Origin: Vibrio cincinnatiensis
GTDB taxonomy: Bacteria; Pseudomonadota; Gammaproteobacteria; Enterobacterales; Vibrionaceae
Direction: 5' to 3'
Length of the DNA stretch: 64,000 nucleotides
Assembly (NCBI RefSeq): GCF_022113815.1
Contig: NZ_SGOM01000006.1
Coordinates: 62,001-126,000, forward strand
In this document: piece by piece, positions 9,020 through 19,479 of the stretch
How the letters are laid out: every line of letters begins with the position of its first letter
How positions within the stretch are numbered: the stretch's first letter is position 1
Made by a program: the position numbers and the translations under genes
Notes under the pieces: generated by a model
What the model was told of the DNA's origin: nothing
Database searches by the model: none
Seen by the model: only the letters and a program-made list of their open reading frames with translations

Positions 9020-9449
9020 CTTGGCACATTAGCAATCATTGAAGTAACTTGCCAATAAAATGTAGCTTCAGCAGATGATATTCTTAATCTACATCAATAA
9101 TCAGCGTATAACTTCAGTCGAAATAGAGTTGACCATGATGATCCAAAATCGGCTCAATTTCGTGATGCGCGATGCCATAACTTCTAGATTTCTATAAAAT
9201 TATAGAATCTTATGCTAGAAATCGATCAAAAAATTAACATTTGAAACAGAGCACGTCGAATTAAATGTCATAATCGACTCTTTAATAATACGAATCTGTG
9301 AAGGCAATCGCTACCTTGCACTAAAATGAGACGAACGCCCCATTTAATCGCATTCAAAAAAATCGAATTTAAAACAAACAAACATAGAAAAAAGGAATAT
9401 AAGGTTACATTCGTGCTGGCTTAAACAGCATTGGAGTACGGTGATATGT

Positions 9450-9483
9450 CGGTTCTAATCACGAATACGACGGATTAGAACCG
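9450..9483. terminator. Terminator-like hairpin after the DUF486 gene
   Basis: A perfect 11-bp inverted repeat, CGGTTCTAATC and its complement, with a 12-nt loop. It lies about 30 bp past the stop of the minus-strand DUF486 gene. A short T run (TTTT) follows on the plus strand only, so its direction is uncertain. Confidence 0.55.
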
Positions 9484-9515
9484 TTTTACATGGAGGAGAT
9501 AAAAAGGGCTATACG

Positions 9516-9899
9516 TTACGCAATAACACGAGTGAATACTTCGACAATTTGCGGGCGAAAAATAAAAAAGACCGCCCCCAATAAGCAAAGCCCCGCCCAA
9601 ACAAAGTCCATCCGAAATGGTTCTTTCATATAGATAAGCGCAAAAGGCACAAAAACCGATAAAGTAATCACTTCTTGTAAAATTTTAAGCTGTCCTAAAT
9701 TGAGCACCGTATAACCAATTCGGTTAGCTGGCACCTGAAACAGGTATTCAAACAAAGCAATACACCAACTAAGCAATGCAGCGATAATCCAAGGTTTATG
9801 CCCCAGTTCACGTAAGTGTGCATACCAAGCAAAGGTCATAAAAACATTGCTAATCAATAATAATCCAATCGTTATCAACATAGGAGGAAGTGCAAACAT
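9516..9899 (-). CDS. DUF486 family small membrane protein (DMT-like)
   Basis: A 127-residue integral membrane protein with four hydrophobic helices. It matches the DUF486 family, related to the drug/metabolite transporter superfamily, through NVFMTFAWYAHLRELGHKPW, an invariant-looking FQVPANRIGY and LKILQEVITLSVF. Function is not established for the family. The ATG at 9899 has ribosome site GGAG; the longer frame from 9935 has none. It is monocistronic and divergent from scrK. Confidence 0.85.
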   Translation of the reverse strand: MFALPPMLITIGLLLISNVFMTFAWYAHLRELGHKPWIIAALLSWCIALFEYLFQVPANRIGYTVLNLGQLKILQEVITLSVFVPFALIYMKEPFRMDFVWAGLCLLGAVFFIFRPQIVEVFTRVIA

Positions 9900-9998
9900 G
9901 ATAAAAACTCCACAAGAGAAAGAGATGAAGCACAAAACGCGTGCAGTGTGCGCTGAGTCCTCAGATTCGTCAATCGGTGATCCATCGTTTTTATCAAA

Positions 9999-10013
9999 CT
10001 GGGAACGATACCG
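9999..10013. promoter_or_regulatory. Weak ScrR-like operator upstream of scrK
   Basis: The sequence TGGGAACGATACCG keeps the GGGAACG half-site of the stronger ScrR-like operators in this cluster but the second half is degenerate. It lies about 150 bp upstream of scrK. This is a suggestion only; the rest of 9900-10159 shows no other element. Confidence 0.35.
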
Positions 10014-10159
10014 AAATATCCATCAAAAGGCTCCCTCTTTTATCGATTTATCTTTCGCTGATCACAATTTAACAAGCTAAAGAACCAGCATATCATTGAA
10101 AGACTTTCCAAGAGTTTTTCAACCATTACACTGAAGAAAATTATTGTGGGAGACAGTCA

Positions 10160-11074
10160 ATGAGTAAAGTATGGGTCACTGGCGACGCGGTTGTCGATCT
10201 TATTCCTGATGGTGAGCAACACTATTTAAAATGCCCCGGCGGCGCACCTGCTAACGTTGCCGTTGCGATTGCCCGCTTAGGCGGACAGAGTGCTTTTTTT
10301 GGTCGAGTTGGGAACGATCCTCTTGGTCGATTTATACACCAGACACTAACCAATGAACGCGTGGATAGCACACACTTGCTGTTGGATGATCAACAGCGCA
10401 CCTCTACCGTCGTGGTGGATTTGGATGGCTCAGGTGAACGCAGTTTTACGTTTATGGTAAAACCCAGTGCCGATCAATTTTTACAACCCAATGATATTCC
10501 TGAATTCCATTCCGGTGAATGGCTACACGCCTGCTCTATCGCACTGGCCAACGAGCCAAGTCGTAGCTCAACCTTCGAGGCTATGGATCGCATCAAACAA
10601 GCGGGAGGATACATCAGTTTTGACCCTAATTTGCGTGAAGAAGTCTGGCAGAATCCCTCAGAATTAATTGAAGTGGTGATGCAGGCCGTCGCCAAAGCGG
10701 ATGTGGTGAAATTTTCAGAAGAAGAGATCACACATCTCACCCAAACAGACACTATTGAAGCTGGGATCAATGCTCTAAAAACGCTGAACATTCCTCTTAT
10801 TATCATTACTCAAGGGGCAAAAGGGGCATTAGTCGTAACCGGTGATCAACAGACATTAATCACAGGAAAAGTAGTTAAGCCGATAGATACCACAGGGGCA
10901 GGCGATGCATTTGTTGGTGGGTTACTACATAAACTCGCAACCAGCGATCCGTGGCACAAGGATTTAGAAACCGCGATTTTATGGGCACATGGTTGTGGTG
11001 CATTAGCCACCACAAAAAAAGGAGCGATGACCGCCCTACCCACTCAGCAAGCTTTGCTCGATTTCATTCGCTAA
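10160..11074 (+). CDS. scrK: Fructokinase ScrK
   Basis: A cytoplasmic PfkB-family kinase of 304 residues that phosphorylates the fructose released from sucrose-6-phosphate. Signature 1 is seen around GGAPANVAVAIARLGG (residues 25-40) and signature 2 around DTTGAGDAFVGGLL, with the catalytic Asp in GAGD. The start has ribosome site GGGAGA. It is the first of the sucrose genes on the plus strand and is followed by a terminator, so it is probably its own transcript. Confidence 0.92.
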   Translation: MSKVWVTGDAVVDLIPDGEQHYLKCPGGAPANVAVAIARLGGQSAFFGRVGNDPLGRFIHQTLTNERVDSTHLLLDDQQRTSTVVVDLDGSGERSFTFMVKPSADQFLQPNDIPEFHSGEWLHACSIALANEPSRSSTFEAMDRIKQAGGYISFDPNLREEVWQNPSELIEVVMQAVAKADVVKFSEEEITHLTQTDTIEAGINALKTLNIPLIIITQGAKGALVVTGDQQTLITGKVVKPIDTTGAGDAFVGGLLHKLATSDPWHKDLETAILWAHGCGALATTKKGAMTALPTQQALLDFIR

Positions 11075-11100
11075 GTACACCTTATCCCTCTTTCTTTTAA

Positions 11101-11136
11101 GCGAACCTCTTCTTGACAAGAAGGTTCGCTTTTTTA
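11101..11136 (+). terminator. Rho-independent terminator after scrK
   Basis: A GC-rich stem GCGAACC...GGTTCGC, with inner pairing around TCTTG/CAAGA, is followed by a run of six T. It closes scrK. Confidence 0.85.
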
Positions 11137-11222
11137 TGCTGAAATAGTGTGATCACGCCCAATGCGTAAGATCACAAAATAACGCTATTGTGTGATTACG
11201 CTTAAATTCCCCACAATTTTAT

Positions 11223-11236
11223 AGGGATCGTTCCCT
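11223..11236. promoter_or_regulatory. Distal ScrR-like operator upstream of the porin gene
   Basis: AGGGATCGTTCCCT is a near-perfect dyad and resembles GGGAACGTTCCC with one change near the centre. Its centre is 131 bp from the centre of the stronger operator at 11353-11368, a spacing that would allow a LacI-type tetramer to loop DNA. Confidence 0.45.
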
Positions 11237-11352
11237 AAATATCTTATACAGTAATATCGAACTAAAGATCACGTAAATCTCATTTTCTATCGCAGTATTC
11301 AGTATGAAATGAGAAAATTTGGTCTCGTTTTCTACGCTAATTCAATGATTAA

Positions 11353-12795
<1,443 letters not shown>

Positions 12796-12818
12796 TTCAT
12801 CAATACTTTGAGCATGAT

Positions 12819-12849
12819 AAAATCCCCTCACTTGACGTGAGGGGATTTT
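12819..12849. terminator. Bidirectional terminator between scrY and scrB
   Basis: A perfect 13-bp stem AAAATCCCCTCAC with a 5-nt loop (TTGAC). A-rich and T-rich flanks on both sides make it suitable for both the plus-strand porin gene and the convergent scrB. Confidence 0.9.
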
Positions 12850-12898
12850 GTATAGAAGGCTATATTATTTACGCTTATCCATTCACACAACACTGCAA

Positions 12899-14530
12899 CT
12901 ACTGAGGTGCAAGCCCTCCGTTCATTGCGCTTAATTGTGCAAATTCTGCGGTAACCTCAGCACCAATCAACGAAATACGGGTAGCATCCGTCGCCGTGAA
13001 AACACGCCCAGTCATCACTTTTTCCCCTTGATTAATAAAGATTTCTAACGAGGAATGGTCAGCTAAGATCTGTAAATGCACATCTTCTGATTCTAAAGCG
13101 AGTTCACGGACAGTGTCTCCTTGACGAATCTCCGTTTGGCTACGATCAAAGCGAAGCACCTTGCTATCAGCATCAAATGACAACACCACTTTATGCTGCG
13201 CATTTTCCATTAAATGTAACTCACCACCCAACGGTAGGTTCAGTTTCAATTCGAAGCTTTTCGTCGCCACATCAACCCCGAGTTCATTTAATGTCAGGGT
13301 TTGAACGTTTCTCCGTAAAGCCTCCAGTTCAGCTACCGGGCGTTGAATGACTTTCCCTTGCTGCCAACTCAGCTCACGCAATGCCGTGAATTGATGTATC
13401 CAGCCATTGTCACAGCTTGGGTGATCTATCTCATCAGGAAGCCCCATCCAACCGCAAAGCACACGTCGTCCATCAGGGGTTTGAGTCGTTTGCGGAGCAT
13501 AAAAATCAAACCCAGCATCCAACTGCCAACCTTGTAGAAAATGAAAGCGCCCTTGTTCATCTTGCTCGACGGTAAAAATTCGGTTTTGGTGTTCAATCGT
13601 ATGATGAGGATTTTGAGAGCGAATCCCTTGAGGACCAAAAACAATGAAGGCTTGACCATTTAACTCAAACCAATCTGGACACTCCCACATATACCCATAA
13701 GGATCTAATTCTTCACCGTATAAGCGGTCAAATTGCCAGTCTTGTAAGTTTTGTGAATGATAAACAGCCAAACGTCCCTGCAATGACTCGGTCTGCGCAC
13801 CGAGCAGCATGTGCCAACGTCCTTGTTGATACACCACTTTAGGGTCACGTATATGTTCTGTCACGCCGGGCGGTAAAGTGCGGATCACTGGGCCTAATTT
13901 TTCAAAAGTCCCCTCTTCAGTTGCTCTAGCAACACATTGCATAGTTTGTCGCTGACGATCATGACCTAAGCGTGTATTACCGGTATAAAACAGCCAAAGA
14001 TCCTCACCATCACTGACGGCATGTCCAGAAAAAACCCCGTGGCTATCAAACCAATCCGATGGAGTTAGTGCAATCGACTGCCACTGCCAATGGATCAAAT
14101 CTTGGCTTTTAAGCAGAACCCAATATTTATCTTTATGCTCACAAGCAAAGGGATGCCACTGATAAAAAAGGTAATATTCCCCTTGATGACAGACAAACCC
14201 ATTCGGGTCATTCAGTAAACCTTGCGGTGGAGAAATATGCCATTGAGGGCGATAAGGACACGAAGTGGGCTTAAGGTAAGCCGAAGCTTGTTCTCGTTGC
14301 TGGTCAGCAATCTGTCGGCCAACCTCAGCTAAATGCTGATCAGTAATGGCATCATGACGTACCATCGAAAGTTGCCACTCACCTAAAACTGATTCAGCCA
14401 ATACCTGACTGGGCAAGGGTTTCACTTGCTGAGCATCACGAACAGCAATAGTAATACGCCCTTTTGGGGCGAGAATACGTAGAATATTGGTGATACCACC
14501 AGCGAGATCAATCAACGAATCAAGAGACAT
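12899..14530 (-). CDS. scrB: Sucrose-6-phosphate hydrolase ScrB (GH32)
   Basis: A cytoplasmic invertase-type enzyme of 543 residues that cleaves sucrose-6-phosphate to glucose-6-phosphate and fructose. The GH32 motifs are all visible: nucleophile motif LLNDPNG, the FSGHAV region, HIRDPKV and the acid/base motif ECPDW. A beta-sandwich domain fills the C-terminus. About 100 residues precede the catalytic domain, longer than in enteric ScrB; this extension is common in Vibrio-type proteins as far as I know. An operator-like site lies about 20 bp upstream. Confidence 0.93.
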   Translation of the reverse strand: MSLDSLIDLAGGITNILRILAPKGRITIAVRDAQQVKPLPSQVLAESVLGEWQLSMVRHDAITDQHLAEVGRQIADQQREQASAYLKPTSCPYRPQWHISPPQGLLNDPNGFVCHQGEYYLFYQWHPFACEHKDKYWVLLKSQDLIHWQWQSIALTPSDWFDSHGVFSGHAVSDGEDLWLFYTGNTRLGHDRQRQTMQCVARATEEGTFEKLGPVIRTLPPGVTEHIRDPKVVYQQGRWHMLLGAQTESLQGRLAVYHSQNLQDWQFDRLYGEELDPYGYMWECPDWFELNGQAFIVFGPQGIRSQNPHHTIEHQNRIFTVEQDEQGRFHFLQGWQLDAGFDFYAPQTTQTPDGRRVLCGWMGLPDEIDHPSCDNGWIHQFTALRELSWQQGKVIQRPVAELEALRRNVQTLTLNELGVDVATKSFELKLNLPLGGELHLMENAQHKVVLSFDADSKVLRFDRSQTEIRQGDTVRELALESEDVHLQILADHSSLEIFINQGEKVMTGRVFTATDATRISLIGAEVTAEFAQLSAMNGGLAPQ

Positions 14531-14550
14531 ATGCTTACCTAACCATTAAA

Positions 14551-14566
14551 TTCGGGAACGTTCCAA
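14551..14566. promoter_or_regulatory. ScrR-like operator upstream of scrB
   Basis: TCGGGAACGTTCCAAA includes the near-symmetrical GGGAACGTTCC core shared by the other operators of the cluster. It lies 21-36 bp upstream of the scrB start, well placed to block the promoter. The rest of the 274-bp scrR-scrB gap shows only a small imperfect hairpin at 14763-14785. Confidence 0.72.
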
Positions 14567-14804
14567 AAATATAAAACATCACTCGGGTAGGCAAGTTTTT
14601 CCGCCACATAACCGCATATGGGGTAGTTGAATGTGAAGCAGAGCACAGAAACCCCTCTTTGAGTGACAGGATAATTCTGTATGCCTTTCCCACTTGAAGC
14701 TGCCACAATGTTGGGATACAACAATATTGAGATGCTGGCTAGGTTCACTCGCCTCATGAGCGAGCATCTCTATGCTCATAGATGGTGAGCCCCATCCTTG
14801 GCTC

Positions 14805-15791
14805 TCAACAAGTTTGGCGATCAATGCGCTGGAAGGTAAGCACCACTTTGCTCATCTCTAACCCTTGCCCAGCTATGCGCTCCAACAACATTTTGGCGGC
14901 ATTTTCTCCCGCTTTATCAAAAGCATAGTTAAAGGTAGACAAACTTGGATTACTTACATAGGCCAATTCATCGTTCCCAACCCCCAACACTTTAATTTGT
15001 TGACCAACTGCAATTCCCAGCTCTTGTAGCGCCTTAATCGCCCCCACCGCTAAACGGTCAGTCGCACAAAACAGCCCATCCAAATGTGGATAAGCGGCGA
15101 TCTGCTGCTTGGCTAGGCAGTATCCCGATTCAATCGAAAAGTCACCCCGCACATGAAACAGTAACTCTTGTTGATGCAAAGCTAGTGATTGTTCAAGCCC
15201 TTGAGAACGTAAAACATCCACAGCCACATCATCGCTTTGGACCCCAATAAAGCCGATATTTTTACAACCGGCAGCCACTAAGCGATGACCAGCCTCAAAA
15301 CCGACGCGTTGATCATCATGAACCACACTAGGAATATTATAGAGCGAGCCATCTTGACCAATTAAGACAACGGGTACAGGAGACTGTTGAATCGCTTTGA
15401 TCAAAGCGGTATCTAGGTGGGTCGCATAAAAAACAATGCCCTCAACCCGTTTTTGATTAAAAATCTGGATATATTCGAGTTCTTTTGCGTGAACTTGATG
15501 GGTATTGGCCAGTAAAACATGCTTACCCGCCTGCTCAAAAATAGTGGTTAATCCATCCACCCCTTGCGCCGTTGCGTGGGAAGAGACGCGAGGGACTATC
15601 ACCCCGATTAGGTTCGTTTTTTGTGATTTCAGATCTTTCGCCACCTGATTGACAACATAGCCACAATCAGCGACAGCCTTTAATACTTTGATTTTTGTGG
15701 ATTCTTTGACGCCATACTCATCATTGATAACCCGAGAAACCGTAGATTTAGATACCCCGGCTAAACGGGCAACATCATGTAAACTTGCCAT
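14805..15791 (-). CDS. scrR: LacI-family sucrose operon repressor ScrR
   Basis: A cytoplasmic repressor of 328 residues. The N-terminal LacI helix-turn-helix is clear (SLHDVARLAGVSKSTVSRVIN, residues 3-23, broken here into its recognised parts HDVARLAGVS and TVSRVIN), with hinge KDLKSQKTNLIGVIVP. The periplasmic-binding-protein-like effector domain follows. It is divergent from scrA and lies upstream of scrB, and operators with a central CG occur in front of scrA, scrB and the porin gene. The effector is probably sucrose-6-phosphate or fructose, by analogy with other ScrR proteins. Confidence 0.9.
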   Translation of the reverse strand: MASLHDVARLAGVSKSTVSRVINDEYGVKESTKIKVLKAVADCGYVVNQVAKDLKSQKTNLIGVIVPRVSSHATAQGVDGLTTIFEQAGKHVLLANTHQVHAKELEYIQIFNQKRVEGIVFYATHLDTALIKAIQQSPVPVVLIGQDGSLYNIPSVVHDDQRVGFEAGHRLVAAGCKNIGFIGVQSDDVAVDVLRSQGLEQSLALHQQELLFHVRGDFSIESGYCLAKQQIAAYPHLDGLFCATDRLAVGAIKALQELGIAVGQQIKVLGVGNDELAYVSNPSLSTFNYAFDKAGENAAKMLLERIAGQGLEMSKVVLTFQRIDRQTC

Positions 15792-15967
15792 TGCGACTCT
15801 TTTCCATCATCAGTTTGGGATTGATTGCAAAATCACTCGATAATCATTTTGCTGATAGCGTGATTCTACCCTTGTTTTATGCATTGTCGCTTAAGCTTTT
15901 GGCGATCATCTTCACATATTTCTTGATTTCATTTTGACCATTGCTGATTTATTGACAAGAATTAGTC

Positions 15968-15983
15968 TTGCAAACGTTCCCAT
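15968..15983. promoter_or_regulatory. ScrR-like operator in the scrR-scrA intergenic region
   Basis: TTGCAAACGTTCCCAT is the reverse complement of the porin operator except for one base. It lies about 62 bp upstream of the scrA start, in the 253-bp divergent region, and could act on scrA and on scrR itself. A TTGACA hexamer lies just upstream of it on the plus strand. Confidence 0.75.
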
Positions 15984-16044
15984 AAATAAAATTAGCAAAA
16001 CGAAAGACTATCATACAGACAAGTAACAAGAACCGGGGTGAGTT

Positions 16045-17484
16045 ATGGACTATCCAGTCATAGCAAAACAACTTATGGAACACTTGGGTGGTAAAGCAAA
16101 CATCCAAGCGCTCGCACACTGTGCAACTCGATTACGCCTAGCCGTCAAAGATGAATCTTTGATTAATGAACAAGCGATTGAAGAACTTGATGGAGTAAAA
16201 GGTCAATTTAAAGTCGCAGGCCAATACCAAATCATTTTTGGATCCGGAGTGGTCAACCAAGTCTATGCCGAAATGGCAAAACTAACGGGCTTAGCCGAAA
16301 TGTCCACCAACGATGTTGCCTCTGCTGGCGCACAAAAACAAAATATTGTGCAACGAGCGGTAAAAGGCTTATCGGATATTTTCGTTCCCATTATTCCTGC
16401 GATTGTGGCGGGTGGTCTACTGATGGGGTTATATAACGTCCTGACGGCTACGGGTTTATTTATCGATGGAAAATCATTGATCGATGCCAATCCGGGCTTG
16501 GCTGATTTAGCCAGCATGATCAACACCTTTGCGAACGCCCCTTTTGTTTACTTACCGGTTTTATTGGCTTTCTCTGCTTCACGAAAATTTGGGGGCAACC
16601 CATTTCTTGGCGCAGCACTCGGGATGTTGATGGTACACCCTGACTTACTCAATGGTTGGGGGTTTGGGAGTGCTTCGGTTTCTGGTGACATACCCGTTTG
16701 GAATATTCTTGGTTTAGAAATTCAAAAAGTCGGTTACCAAGGATCGGTTCTGCCCGTTTTGGTGTCGGCTTTCATTCTGGCTAAAGTTGAAAATGGCCTA
16801 CGCAGTATCGTTCCATCGGTCTTGGACAACTTATTAACGCCTATGCTGGCGATTTTTATCACCGGTTTCCTCACCTTTACGGTCGTTGGCCCTCTTACTC
16901 GTGATGTCGGCTTCCTATTGGGTGATGGGCTGAACTGGTTGTATGAATCCGCAGGCTTTATCGGTGGTGCACTCTTTGGCTTTATTTATGCTCCATTTGT
17001 AATCACAGGCATGCACCACAGCTTTATCGCGATTGAAACCCAGCTGCTGGCAGATATTGCCGTAACTGGAGGCACATTCATCTTCCCGATTGCTGCTATG
17101 TCAAACGTGGCTCAAGGTGCAGCCGCTCTTGCGGTGGGCCTCACCACTAAAGAAGTAAAAATGAAGGGGATTGCGATTCCTTCCGGTATCACCGCTTTAC
17201 TCGGTATTACTGAACCAGCGATGTTCGGGGTGAATTTAAAACTGCGTTATCCTTTTATTGCTGCAATCTGTGGCTCCGCGATTGCTAGTGCCTTTATTAC
17301 GCTCTTTACCGTTAAAGCACACGCTTTAGGTGCTGCGGGTTTACCTGGTGTTATCTCCATCAGCCCAGATAAAATTGGTTACTACGTCGTCGGTATGATC
17401 ATCGCGTTTATCGCATCTTTTGGTCTTACTCTACTGCTTGGTATGCGAGCCAAAGCCAAACTGGGTGTTCAAGCTAACGCGTAA
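16045..17484 (+). CDS. scrA: PTS sucrose transporter EIIBC, ScrA
   Basis: An inner-membrane phosphotransferase permease of 479 residues that imports sucrose as sucrose-6-phosphate. The EIIB domain (residues 1-90) has the phosphorylated Cys in AHCATRLRL (Cys26). The EIIC domain has about ten membrane segments, with GMHHSF and GITEPAMFGVN motifs typical of glucose-superfamily PTS permeases. There is no EIIA domain, so the glucose EIIA (Crr) encoded elsewhere should donate phosphate. The start has ribosome site GGGGTGA. Confidence 0.94.
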   Translation: MDYPVIAKQLMEHLGGKANIQALAHCATRLRLAVKDESLINEQAIEELDGVKGQFKVAGQYQIIFGSGVVNQVYAEMAKLTGLAEMSTNDVASAGAQKQNIVQRAVKGLSDIFVPIIPAIVAGGLLMGLYNVLTATGLFIDGKSLIDANPGLADLASMINTFANAPFVYLPVLLAFSASRKFGGNPFLGAALGMLMVHPDLLNGWGFGSASVSGDIPVWNILGLEIQKVGYQGSVLPVLVSAFILAKVENGLRSIVPSVLDNLLTPMLAIFITGFLTFTVVGPLTRDVGFLLGDGLNWLYESAGFIGGALFGFIYAPFVITGMHHSFIAIETQLLADIAVTGGTFIFPIAAMSNVAQGAAALAVGLTTKEVKMKGIAIPSGITALLGITEPAMFGVNLKLRYPFIAAICGSAIASAFITLFTVKAHALGAAGLPGVISISPDKIGYYVVGMIIAFIASFGLTLLLGMRAKAKLGVQANA

Positions 17485-17509
17485 TACGCCCCCTATAGCG
17501 TTTACGCTT

Positions 17510-17536
17510 TACCCGCTCGAAAGAGCGGGTATTTTT
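17510..17536 (+). terminator. Rho-independent terminator after scrA
   Basis: An ACCCGCTC stem closed by a GAAA tetraloop and followed by ATTTTT on the plus strand. It ends at the 3' end of the convergent sensor-kinase gene. Confidence 0.88.
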
Positions 17537-18806
17537 ATGGCTTCAAAAAATGAATAGTGACATCTCGCCCATGTAAATATTTCACCGTTTCACACCGCCA
17601 GTGATACTGCTTAATAATTCGGTTAGTGAGTTCTAATCCGAGGCCAAACCCTAAATCTTCTGTTTTCTTGGGGCGGCTATCTTCTCGATTTGAAATCAAA
17701 ACCTGAGCGCCCTCTTGGCGAATCACCACCTTTCCACATTGGGTATGCTGATATGCATTTCTAATTAAATTACTCAGTACAATTCGGTATAACGTTGCAG
17801 GAAGCCGATAGGATTGATAATGTATATTCACCTCTAGCTGCACTTTTTTATTATCAAGCAAATAGCTAAGTTCTTGGCAGATCTGTTCAATTGAGCTTCC
17901 TAAGTCAACCTCCACCAGAGGGAGCTCTGTTTCTTTTCCTCGGTTGAGCCACAATAAAGTTTCACACAGGTCGCTCATTGTTACGCCAGCGCGTAAAATA
18001 CGTTCCAATACTTGTTGACGCTTTTCTGGTGCACTTTGTTTTTCAAGCAGTTTCATCAATAATTCGCTATTACTACGAACAACGGCTATCGGTGTTCGTA
18101 ATTCATGACTTGCATGAGCGAGGAATTTTTGTTCTCGACGAAGCGCACTATCAACTGAAACGAGACTGTTTTTGACCACCTCAGCTAAGCGATTCAGTTC
18201 GTTATAATGAAAATCAGGCGCAGGGATCACTAACTGTTCAGGCGTTAATTGTTTTGCCCAAAGTGCTAGCCGCTCGACAGGTTTTGCCACTCGTTGTACT
18301 AAAAAATACATACACAAACCAAATAAACCAATACCAAGCACGGCATAACTAACCAGTTTAACAAAATGGGGAATTTCTCCCCGAGGTCGATTTTGTATCA
18401 GTTCAGGACGTTGAACATCATCCAACACACGATAAATGTAGAGAGGGTCGCCAGCCGTTTGATCATAACGCATTAAAAACACAGCACGCTCAGGTGCTGA
18501 AAACCAATGCTGATTTTCGATATATTTTGTAAATTGCATGGATTGTTCTAATGGTTCAAATAACGCGGCAATGTCTGATGGAATGGCTTGCCAATGATGA
18601 GCAACGTGAAAACCCATCATCATTTCTGGTTTTTGTCCCGTTAATGCGACCTCTCGACCAATATCCATCATCATCATCCGCATTCCACCATCCAATCCCT
18701 GCTCAAAATAGTTTGCCGCTAAATGGGAGAAGCTGACAACCGTGATGCTGGCCATTGCCATCATCACACAGATAAGGAAAATCTTCAGGCTACGGCGTAG
18801 TTTCAT
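17535..18806 (-). CDS. Sensor histidine kinase of the efflux operon
   Basis: An inner-membrane kinase of 423 residues. It has two membrane segments (about residues 7-30 and 152-175) flanking a periplasmic sensor region rich in Met and His (a MMMM run, and HVAHHW), then a HAMP-like linker. The HisKA box is HASHELRTP with His234 as phosphosite, and the ATPase domain has NLIRNAYQH and GFGLGLELT. It overlaps the response regulator by 17 bp and ends the operon. The ATG at 18806 has ribosome site AGGA. The Met/His-rich sensor could suggest metal or oxidant sensing, but this is inference. Confidence 0.85.
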   Translation of the reverse strand: MKLRRSLKIFLICVMMAMASITVVSFSHLAANYFEQGLDGGMRMMMMDIGREVALTGQKPEMMMGFHVAHHWQAIPSDIAALFEPLEQSMQFTKYIENQHWFSAPERAVFLMRYDQTAGDPLYIYRVLDDVQRPELIQNRPRGEIPHFVKLVSYAVLGIGLFGLCMYFLVQRVAKPVERLALWAKQLTPEQLVIPAPDFHYNELNRLAEVVKNSLVSVDSALRREQKFLAHASHELRTPIAVVRSNSELLMKLLEKQSAPEKRQQVLERILRAGVTMSDLCETLLWLNRGKETELPLVEVDLGSSIEQICQELSYLLDNKKVQLEVNIHYQSYRLPATLYRIVLSNLIRNAYQHTQCGKVVIRQEGAQVLISNREDSRPKKTEDLGFGLGLELTNRIIKQYHWRCETVKYLHGRDVTIHFLKP

Positions 18807-19479
18807 CGTTATCCTGCTGTTGGATACTGAACCCAAACCCTGGCACCGTCTGAACCATCGTCGGCCATCCCTCTTGGTCTATCTGCTTACGTAGATTAAA
18901 CATATGCACTTTTAGGCTGTTACTGTCTGGCTGTGCCTCTCCCCAGATCATCTGAATGATTTTTTCCCGAGTGACGACAGACGGATATTCTCGCATCAAT
19001 AATTCCAAAATTTTTATCGAGATAGGTGAGAGTTTCAACTCTTGCCCATAACGGCGAGCTTTACGCAGCGATAAATCGAGTTCGAGTTCACCAATCCGCA
19101 GTTTTGTAGCCTGTCCACTCCGCCGTTTAGACAACACCAACATGCGCACCATGAGCTCTTGCATAGCAAACGGTTTTACTAAGTAATCATCGGCTCCGTG
19201 GTGAAAACCTTGCAGCTTATCATCCAAAGTATCACGCGCTGTCAGCATCAAAACTGGTGTTTCAATGCCTTGTTCACGAATACGTCGACACACGTCTAAA
19301 CCTGCAATTTTCGGTAAGTTGAGATCCAGAATAATCACGTCGTATTGATAAGACGTGATCAGGTTATAACCCACTAGACCATCGGCAGCAAAATCGCACT
19401 CTATCCCTTCCAATTGCATATAGTCGATCAGCGCCGTCGCAAGATCGAGGTCATCTTCAACCAATAAAACCTTTAGCAT
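18790..19479 (-). CDS. OmpR-family response regulator of the efflux operon
   Basis: A DNA-binding regulator of 229 residues. The receiver domain has the acidic pair EDD (8-10), phosphoacceptor Asp52 in ILDLNLP, and the conserved Lys in YLVKPF. The C-terminal half is a winged helix (VVTREKIIQMIWG, LKVHMFNLRKQID). It overlaps the RND gene by seven bases at its start and the kinase at its end. It probably controls the efflux operon it belongs to. Confidence 0.9.
   Translation of the reverse strand: MLKVLLVEDDLDLATALIDYMQLEGIECDFAADGLVGYNLITSYQYDVIILDLNLPKIAGLDVCRRIREQGIETPVLMLTARDTLDDKLQGFHHGADDYLVKPFAMQELMVRMLVLSKRRSGQATKLRIGELELDLSLRKARRYGQELKLSPISIKILELLMREYPSVVTREKIIQMIWGEAQPDSNSLKVHMFNLRKQIDQEGWPTMVQTVPGFGFSIQQQDNDETTP

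Larger units (their letters stand above)
8924..9515. promoter_or_regulatory. Long leader and intergenic region upstream of oppA
   Basis: About 590 bp without a credible gene. It should carry the oppA promoter on the minus strand. The part next to oppA holds a 12-bp inverted repeat (see 8961-9019) and the far end holds a terminator-like hairpin (9450-9483). The middle is AT-rich with no recognisable element. A long oppA 5' UTR would fit the known small-RNA control of opp genes, but no small RNA pairing site was established here. Confidence 0.45.

Noticed and set aside
9847..10080. 77-codon open frame on the plus strand between the DUF486 gene and scrK
   Set aside because: It overlaps the start of the DUF486 gene in antisense, has no ribosome site or domain, and the region carries an operator-like sequence instead.
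11149..11200. TGTGATCACG and TGTGATTACG sequences that resemble CRP half-sites
   Set aside because: The half-sites do not have the six-base spacing needed for a CRP site.
14539..14824. Two short minus-strand frames between scrR and scrB
   Set aside because: They overlap each other and the scrR end, have no ribosome sites and show no protein-like composition; the stretch also holds the scrB operator.
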